DNA of 64,000 nucleotides from positions 1 to 64,000 of the forward strand of contig QXVZ01005567.1 in NCBI GenBank assembly GCA_008931825.1, written 5' to 3'. Below the pieces are notes generated by a model. It made no database searches and had not been told where the DNA came from. It saw only the letters and a list, made by a program, of their open reading frames with translations. Both the position numbers and the translations under genes were made by a program. This document shows, piece after piece, positions 58,597 through 64,000 of this stretch (its first letter is position 1; the number at the start of each line of letters is the position of its first letter). Source of the DNA: Phallusia fumigata. Its lineage: Eukaryota; Chordata; Ascidiacea; Phlebobranchia; Ascidiidae.

Positions 58597-59196
58597 TGGT
58601 TGCAGCAGCTTTTACTTCCTCTTGCAGAAAATCATCAGGGTCGTAAATTACCTTTACAAGCAGCGAGCAACTGGGACAGGTCGCTACTTCTTCACCACTT
58701 TGCAGTTCCTCCAGAGTTATTTCAAACCTTGTGGAAAAAGCAATGTGTATCTTTTGGTGAAAACAACTAATATAGTGATCAATGCCCATTGAACTTCGCC
58801 TGGTATCTTGGTACCTGCAATACCTTAAAGTTTACGACATCAAGTTTCTATCTTGCAGTATTCGCTGTTTTTTAAGTTAACCAACCAACCACAAGCATGG
58901 TTCAGTTGTTTGTTCAACTATGTGTTGTACACCAAGCAAACCTGCAGTACCATTTTTACTATTCTTTATCATTTTTAAAGCATTACTCCAAAGCCTAATT
59001 AACCTTTTTGTCTATGACACACCTAAAATACTGTTTTGTTACTTAACATTACTGTTTTATTAACTAAGCCGCCACGCAGATTATTAAACTAGATAACATA
59101 CTTATCTCCGCAGGGACACGGATAGTAATACGTTTCTGTTTCCTCGTCAAATTCAAAGTCTTCGATTTCAACTTCGTCGTGGTAAACATCAGTCAT
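58571..59196 (-). CDS. DPH3: Diphthamide biosynthesis protein 3 (DPH3, CSL zinc-finger)
   Basis: Small iron/zinc-binding electron donor for the DPH1-DPH2 radical enzyme that starts diphthamide synthesis on elongation factor 2. It also serves Elongator tRNA modification. There are two exons, 59102-59196 and 58571-58727, making 83 residues (human 82). The CSL finger ligands are C27 and C29 ([12 protein letters not shown]) and C49 and C52 ([16 protein letters not shown]). The acidic N-terminal strand [12 protein letters not shown] is conserved. The last 26 nt of its coding sequence double as MRM1 exon 1 in another frame, and the TAG stop is immediately followed by a GT donor. There is no poly(A) hexamer between it and the next MRM1 exon, so the two genes probably share a transcript. 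Confidence 0.96.
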
Positions 59197-59240
59197 ATTG
59201 ATATCAAATAAATTGGCCAAGCTGTTAAACGTTTACCTCT
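59197..59240 (-). promoter_or_regulatory. DPH3 leader with an unpaired AG acceptor
   Basis: On the minus strand, gtaaacgtttaacag ends at 59222 and is followed by 25 nt of leader up to the ATG at 59196. It is weaker in pyrimidines than the other candidate acceptors in this window. Confidence 0.4.
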
Positions 59241-60699
59241 TTAGCCAAAATCAGCGGGACAACAAATTTAATAAGTTGGCAGCTTTTGCCAAGTAATACT
59301 TTTTTTGGTGCGTCATTTTGGCACGTGTTTCGCAAATACGATTTCTATAGCGAACAAACTTAAAGACACACGTTTCTCCATGGTGGCGTACCTGTAGTGG
59401 TCAGTATTTAATATTGGCCTTGAATTTGCTGTTCTTTTCATACATGTAAGGATGCAAATGTGTTCAACATTAGAAGTCTGTCCAACCCGCCATGGTGACG
59501 TTACAACACACTTTGTTAGACGATTTCACAACGCAAATATCTTGAAACATTTGTGAAAATGTTAGAATGAATCACAAATGCAAACTTGTCATTTATTGTT
59601 TATTGGTTATCCCAAGTTATTCAAAAACGTAACAAAGTAGTTCGCTTTTGTTGGATTGCTTGTTAAGGTGCGTTTGCTGTTCCAGCTTTTAATTTTTCGA
59701 ATTTGTGGCTTGAATTAGGCAAACAAACAAATTTCCGTTTTAAAATGGAGAACCAAGGGATACATGCCCCTGATTTCTAAATGAAAACAGTTGCACAACA
59801 GCTGTTAGAATACCTGGATTTTTTCGTTAATCGCGGCAAAAATTTTAGCGGACCGTCACCCAACTTACAAACGTTTACAAGCCTATCAATTTTCCCAGTG
59901 GCGCCATCAATCACATTCCAATAAGCCACCTCTGTAGCGCAATGACGAATCAGTTTGCGAAATCAAACATGTTTCCCACATGACAAGTGTTTGTGGTGAT
60001 ACCGGTGCAGGACAACGACAAACATACCCGCATATTACATCGGTCTGATGTTTACGCTGGGCGTTAATATAGTCAGGTTAGATTGAGACTGTTTTGTATC
60101 AGGTGCTTTTCTGTAAGAGGCTAACCGATATTATATGGCCAAAGCTAAGGCGACTTGAGCGTCAAACGTAACCTTGATATGTGACGACTGTTATAACTCA
60201 TCGTTTTGTTGCAAAAAAAGGCAGGAGTTTATTGGTTAAGTGCAAAAATATTTTAAAACTAGATTTGTATCATGGCGGTCTTGGAATTTTTTCGAAACTT
60301 GTTTTTTGGCAAATTCGATTTGTAGATAGGATGTGTTTTGTTTGTTTTAGCTCAAACAAAATTATGTTGAGCCCCGCGTGGTTACGCAATACCTGGTAAA
60401 GCATAAAATTAGTTTTATTCTCCCTTTATCGGTTTCGACCATGATGTCAATTCTGGATAAAGTAAGTTATATTTCTAAGCGTAGCTCAACAGAAATAAAC
60501 TATTGCTTTGTGCGTGTAAGTTTCACGTTTTAAAATATCGTTTTTAAACAAAGTGGGTGTTAAATGTTTACGACAAGCAAACGCGAAGTTTAAAGATCAA
60601 AATATCAACATCTAACAATTGCATTGTGACTGCCAAGGACAAGTGCGTTTAATCAATGCAGCGGTTTTTAGTGTAGTCTCTGGTTTAACCCAAGGCCTT
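59241..60699. promoter_or_regulatory. Gene-free region upstream of DPH3
   Basis: No protein with a recognisable family was found on either strand. An E-box CACGTG lies around 59323, close upstream of DPH3 and suitable for a basic helix-loop-helix factor. The rest is AT-rich with several GATA-like words. The DPH3 promoter must lie in its left part. Confidence 0.4.
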
Positions 60700-60990
60700 G
60701 CGTATAGAGGTAAACATCAGCATACGTCACAACGCCCGTTCCCCTACCCGCCATCACACACGGAGGCTTAATTAAAAATGGGAGAGGCTGGATTGTATAA
60801 AGAGGTGAAATGCGATATCAAACACACCCAACGGCGCTATTTAAACAGCGTTAGGGTCGCTTATAACAGGCGGCTCCGAGCTTCACATTGTTTCAGTCGT
60901 TGGTGGCCCCATTCCCAACGCTATATGAGATACTACAGGGTTAATGCGTCGCCGGTGATAGTTTTAGTACACGATTTATGAAAGACCATT
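60700..60990 (+). promoter_or_regulatory. GC-richer block with TATA-like element
   Basis: Within AT-rich DNA this block is clearly GC-richer. It has TCACACACGG, a CCCCTACCCGCC word, TTAATTAA and a TATA-like TGTATAAAG at about 60795-60803. The composition contrast and motif order resemble a core promoter with proximal sites directing transcription rightward. The open frame 60778-60981 that runs through it has no family resemblance and begins ahead of where transcription would start. Confidence 0.35.
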
Positions 60991-62689
60991 ACCCAAGAGG
61001 TTAAGCCGGATTTGGACACGTAGTTATGCTTTATGAAGTTTCGTTTTTCAGTTTTTTATTGCCAGACATGTCATGGTGAATCCCCGAATTATTTTGTTAT
61101 GACCACAAAGTACAAAAAGCCAGGTGTTAGAACTCAGAGTGTCAACTCTGCAAAGGTATTGTATTCGTGAACATTCTACTTTAAAGTGTACACTCAAAGA
61201 CCGGTAAAAAAAAAGGAAAAGGTAGCTATTCGTGCCACAGTTAACATTGATACAGAAAGGAAATGAGGAACTTAGGTGTTACGTTGTCGCAAGTTGTTAA
61301 GCAAGTATGCGCACCTGTAAGTGCAAACAAAAGTATCGCATAAATTAATATTTTCCAAGCTGCGGTGGCTGGCGCTCATGTGCCAAGCGCAAACGCCTAA
61401 GCGACATACTTCACGCAGCACCTTATGTGAGGACTGTAACTTGGCTGTGTAATGACATTGGTTTTCGTTGGACTTAAACCATAAATTTCTGTTGGTTGGA
61501 AAATATGAAGTTTTTTTCAAATAGATTTTGTATGAATTTTATTACTTGACAATCTGGTCGCTTGGGACAGATTTGTGGAAAGGTTGTTGCAGTGTCATAG
61601 CGCTTATAATCAGTAAAATGATTATTCCCGTGTTCCTGTATTTTTTCTTGTTGTCAAGTTGCGGCAGTTATAGGAGAGATTTGTGTTTTTGAGCCAACAG
61701 CTCTAGTAATACTTTTGGTTTCAAAACTTGGATGAAAAAATTTAGTGAAAAGATTACTAACAGATATTTTTGATTAGAAATTCACTTTCTCGCTTTATAA
61801 CTTTTGTTCTTTCATCCTTATATTTCCTTTTTTCGATAGCAAAGTTTTGTGACCACCGACAGCAAAAAAACACAACCACAACGCTAAATAACAATAATAA
61901 CTCGTCTCGTTAAGTTCGGATGGGATATAATACGAAACAGCCACATCTTCGTCGAATATGTTCAGTTTTTATTGTCATTCCTATCTGTCTCTTTCCGAAT
62001 AACAAAGGACGCTTTTGAGCAAACGTTTTGAGCAAATGTTTTCAACAATCTTCAATCCTGCCCGATACGTTGATCGTAACATCCGACCCGTTCCAAAGCG
62101 ATTATCGGCATTGAATGATTAATAGATCGTGCTTACCTTTCGCTTGGGGCTGCTCAAAGCCAAAATTGATACAAGGTGACATTTAATCGACACACAAAAC
62201 CTGGGTTGTGGGTTAGGGCGCCTGTTTACCAACGTTAAACATAAGATGTCGCTGTTCAAAGCTGAAGCCACGTTCAATACAAGGAAAACACCGGATGGTT
62301 AAAATGCTTTGTACCAGTTCTGCTTCTGACCGTTTTTTTCGTGATAATTTAATAGGTTTGTAGATAACACTAAAAGATTTTCCCTAAGCAAGATTTTGAA
62401 GAAAATTTTGGTGAAAAAACTTTCCACAATACCAGAGTTTGTCTTTGAAAACTTTGTTGACTGGTTTTAAACAAAGCTACAAACAATTGAGATGAGAATC
62501 CTATATTTTTGAATATTTTTGACAAAACATCTACATACATGGAAAGCACTTCTCTTGCACTTCGTCCTCTTAAATATAACACTAACCGGGTCTCAACAAC
62601 TGTTTGCAATTTCGCAGATTTTGTGAGGTTTCGCAAATTACAGATTTGTCGAAAGTACATGTTTTAAAGATCATCTCTCTTTTGTGCAG
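60991..62689. other. AT-rich non-coding tract
   Basis: About 1.7 kb where I see no coding exon, tRNA, clear repeat or transposon end. If the block at 60700-60990 is a promoter, this would be intron or leader of the gene whose exon may lie at 62690. Confidence 0.4.
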
Positions 62690-62923
62690 GCTGTTCACTC
62701 TCAATATTCACAGAATGGCAATCTGAAATGTAAACAAAAACCTTACAGTGTGGAAATCAAATTATCAAGCAACATGGCGTATGAGAACGCACACTATGTT
62801 TCTGACATTCAACTCACATCATTTATTTCACGGAGTTCGAACCCGAGAACCGAACTTCCCGGAGAATGGAAAGGAGAAGCAGGAGGAACATCGACGGAGT
62901 TGGAGCGATCGCTGTCGCATTTT
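62690..62923 (+). CDS. Possible first coding exon of an unidentified gene running off the right edge
   Basis: A stretch open on the plus strand is bounded by a good acceptor (tttgtgcag|GCT) and a perfect donor (TTTT|GTAAGT). The first in-frame ATG, at 62774 in a favourable context (agcaacATGGCG), gives 50 residues starting MAYENAHYVSDIQLTSFISR, ending in phase 0. Upstream of it in the exon are two short out-of-frame ATG frames. The sequence matches no family I recognise. A continuing exon was not found in the remaining 1.1 kb, so the call depends on sequence beyond the window. Confidence 0.35.
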
Positions 62924-63690
62924 GTAAGTATCTTTACGGGTTAAAGAGGCATTTATGAACGTCTTATAAATCGCCGTAATTCTGTTTTTACGAGCAGAAG
63001 GAGGGGGCGGGATCATTTTTAACGACTTTTGTGTGTTAAGATTTATCAGTAATTACACCAAATTTTTTTCGCATTTTCTAATACACCTTTTTTGCGTGAA
63101 AGGGTGATTGGTTTGTTGACCAAATTTTACCATTTGAGAAGAGGTCAATAAATATAGGTGTATAAATAACCGTAGTACAAGAACTCGCCACATTCCATTT
63201 GTCAAATTGTAATGTGGTAAAATCCCTAAGAATTAAGCACTGCTCGATTGAGGTCTGAGATACCAGTAAAAACGCACGGTGCAATCATTGTTGTTTTAAT
63301 CAAATAAAACCAAATCTTTAGCGACAAACGTTCGATCTCGTCCGGTTCAAATGTCAATTCCGATGTCTCTCATTGCTGTGAGAAAGTGACTGATTATTCC
63401 ACGGCCCGTTCGCCCCAAACAGCGGCTCCGGGGGGATGCCAAATTAATTTTCCGCCCTCGAGGTTTCTTCACGCCCCGATTCATCCAACGGGCAGCGTCG
63501 ATTCCGATTCGTAACGGCCGAAATCGAAAGGCCACTAGGCTTGGTCATTTGCAGTTCCCAAGGGCACTCAACGACCGTCGCGAAACAAAACATGATAGAT
63601 GTAAATTAATCAACGAATTTGCTGCGCTATCAAGACAACGTCAGTCCCGTGGCCCACAGGAGATCAATCAATGAGCAATATCAGCGCACA
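62924..63690 (+). promoter_or_regulatory. Candidate upstream regulatory region of the right-edge promoter
   Basis: Between the possible exon and the TATA box lies a GC-richer stretch (about 63330-63540). After it comes a dense group of short sites: GATA-type words (atgatagatg, gctatcaag), Fox/homeobox-like words (taaattaatcaacg, agatcaatcaatg) and TGTGAGAAAG, resembling a Su(H)-type site. Clustering just upstream of a TATA box suggests a developmental enhancer-promoter, which is inference from motif words only. Confidence 0.4.
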
Positions 63691-63696
63691 AATGTG

Positions 63697-63704
63697 TATA
63701 AAAG
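63697..63704 (+). promoter_or_regulatory. TATA box (TATAAAAG)
   Basis: A canonical TATAAAAG followed about 25-30 nt later by accagttttg, a fair initiator context near 63727. Combined with the exon that follows, this is the clearest core promoter in the window and points rightward. Confidence 0.6.
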
Positions 63705-63726
63705 AGGACCTTGGGGTGAAACAAAC

Positions 63727-63956
63727 CAGTTTTGACCTTTGGTTAGTTACTAAGCACTTCCTGCGTTTGTGCGAAAGTCACTGGATGTATTACGCATAGG
63801 GAAGTTTGATTTACTGCGATTCAGCACCTCGTGAACTGTATCTGCTGCTGCTGCTGCTGTTGTCGTCAGCTTAATGCAAGGTGCTAGTCACGTCGAGTGT
63901 TAAGTGATCTTGCAGAATTTGGAAGCTCATTCGGAAGAGACTTTGCTTAGAATAAG
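63727..63956 (+). other. Predicted non-coding first exon with a (CTG)6 tract
   Basis: From the predicted start site to a donor at 63956 (AATAAG|GTGGGC). The ATGs inside open only very short frames (for example at 63786), so the coding start must lie in a later exon beyond the window. A six-unit CTG repeat occupies 63842-63859. The neighbouring gene cannot be identified from this piece. Confidence 0.4.
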
Positions 63957-64000
63957 GTGGGCTGATCTGTTAACTGCTATGTTTTAGAGTTGGTTGGTAA

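Noticed and set aside
60778-60981. 67-residue frame MGEAGLYKEV...
   Set aside because: It overlaps a TATA-like element, lacks splice sites and homology, and is better explained as promoter sequence.

Overview
The window reads as animal nuclear DNA, AT-rich, with small exons (mostly 70-300 bp) and short introns (mostly 0.1-1 kb). The proteins resemble their vertebrate counterparts closely. Nearly every gene has an AG 3' splice site with no visible partner a few bases upstream of its start codon. That combination fits an ascidian tunicate, most likely Ciona or a close relative, where mRNAs receive a short spliced leader; the species is an inference. No virus-derived element, CRISPR array or rRNA gene was seen.

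Layout. (1) 1-25345, minus strand: the N-terminal ~2,994 residues of a KMT2C/KMT2D-type histone H3K4 methyltransferase in 48 exons whose reading frame I followed without a break. It carries two PHD clusters, an RG-rich linker, an HMG box and long Gln/Pro/Ser/Thr-rich stretches; the SET end lies off the left edge. (2) 26189-27599, plus: BORCS8, a lysosome-positioning BORC subunit, head-to-head with KMT2. (3) 28268-33092, minus: AIFM3, a Rieske plus FAD/NAD oxidoreductase, 9 exons. (4) 34835-35527, plus: intronless UCHL3 deubiquitinase. (5) 35852-41570, plus: pescadillo (PES1), 14 exons, close behind UCHL3. (6) 43013-55324, minus: inversin (INVS), 24 exons. (7) 56081-58596, minus: MRM1, a mitochondrial rRNA 2'-O-methyltransferase, 9 exons. 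(8) 58571-59196, minus: DPH3, 2 exons. (9) 59.2-64 kb: a long gene-poor tract that looks regulatory, with one possible coding exon and a TATA promoter with a non-coding first exon firing rightward out of the window.

The most striking observation is the DPH3-MRM1 junction. The only in-frame start I find for MRM1 lies inside the last DPH3 coding exon in another frame, and the DPH3 stop codon TAG is the last three bases of MRM1 exon 1, immediately followed by the GT donor. The two proteins therefore overlap by 26 nt on one transcription unit with no poly(A) signal between them. UCHL3-PES1 is a second candidate two-gene unit.

Mobile DNA is modest: three short hAT-like non-autonomous elements with 8-bp target duplications (one perfect), several tRNA-derived SINE pieces sharing a tail, and a three-copy repeat of unknown class. 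The genes serve unrelated cell functions (chromatin, lysosome transport, redox, ubiquitin, ribosome assembly, cilia and Wnt signalling, mitochondrial rRNA, diphthamide), so there is no shared pathway.
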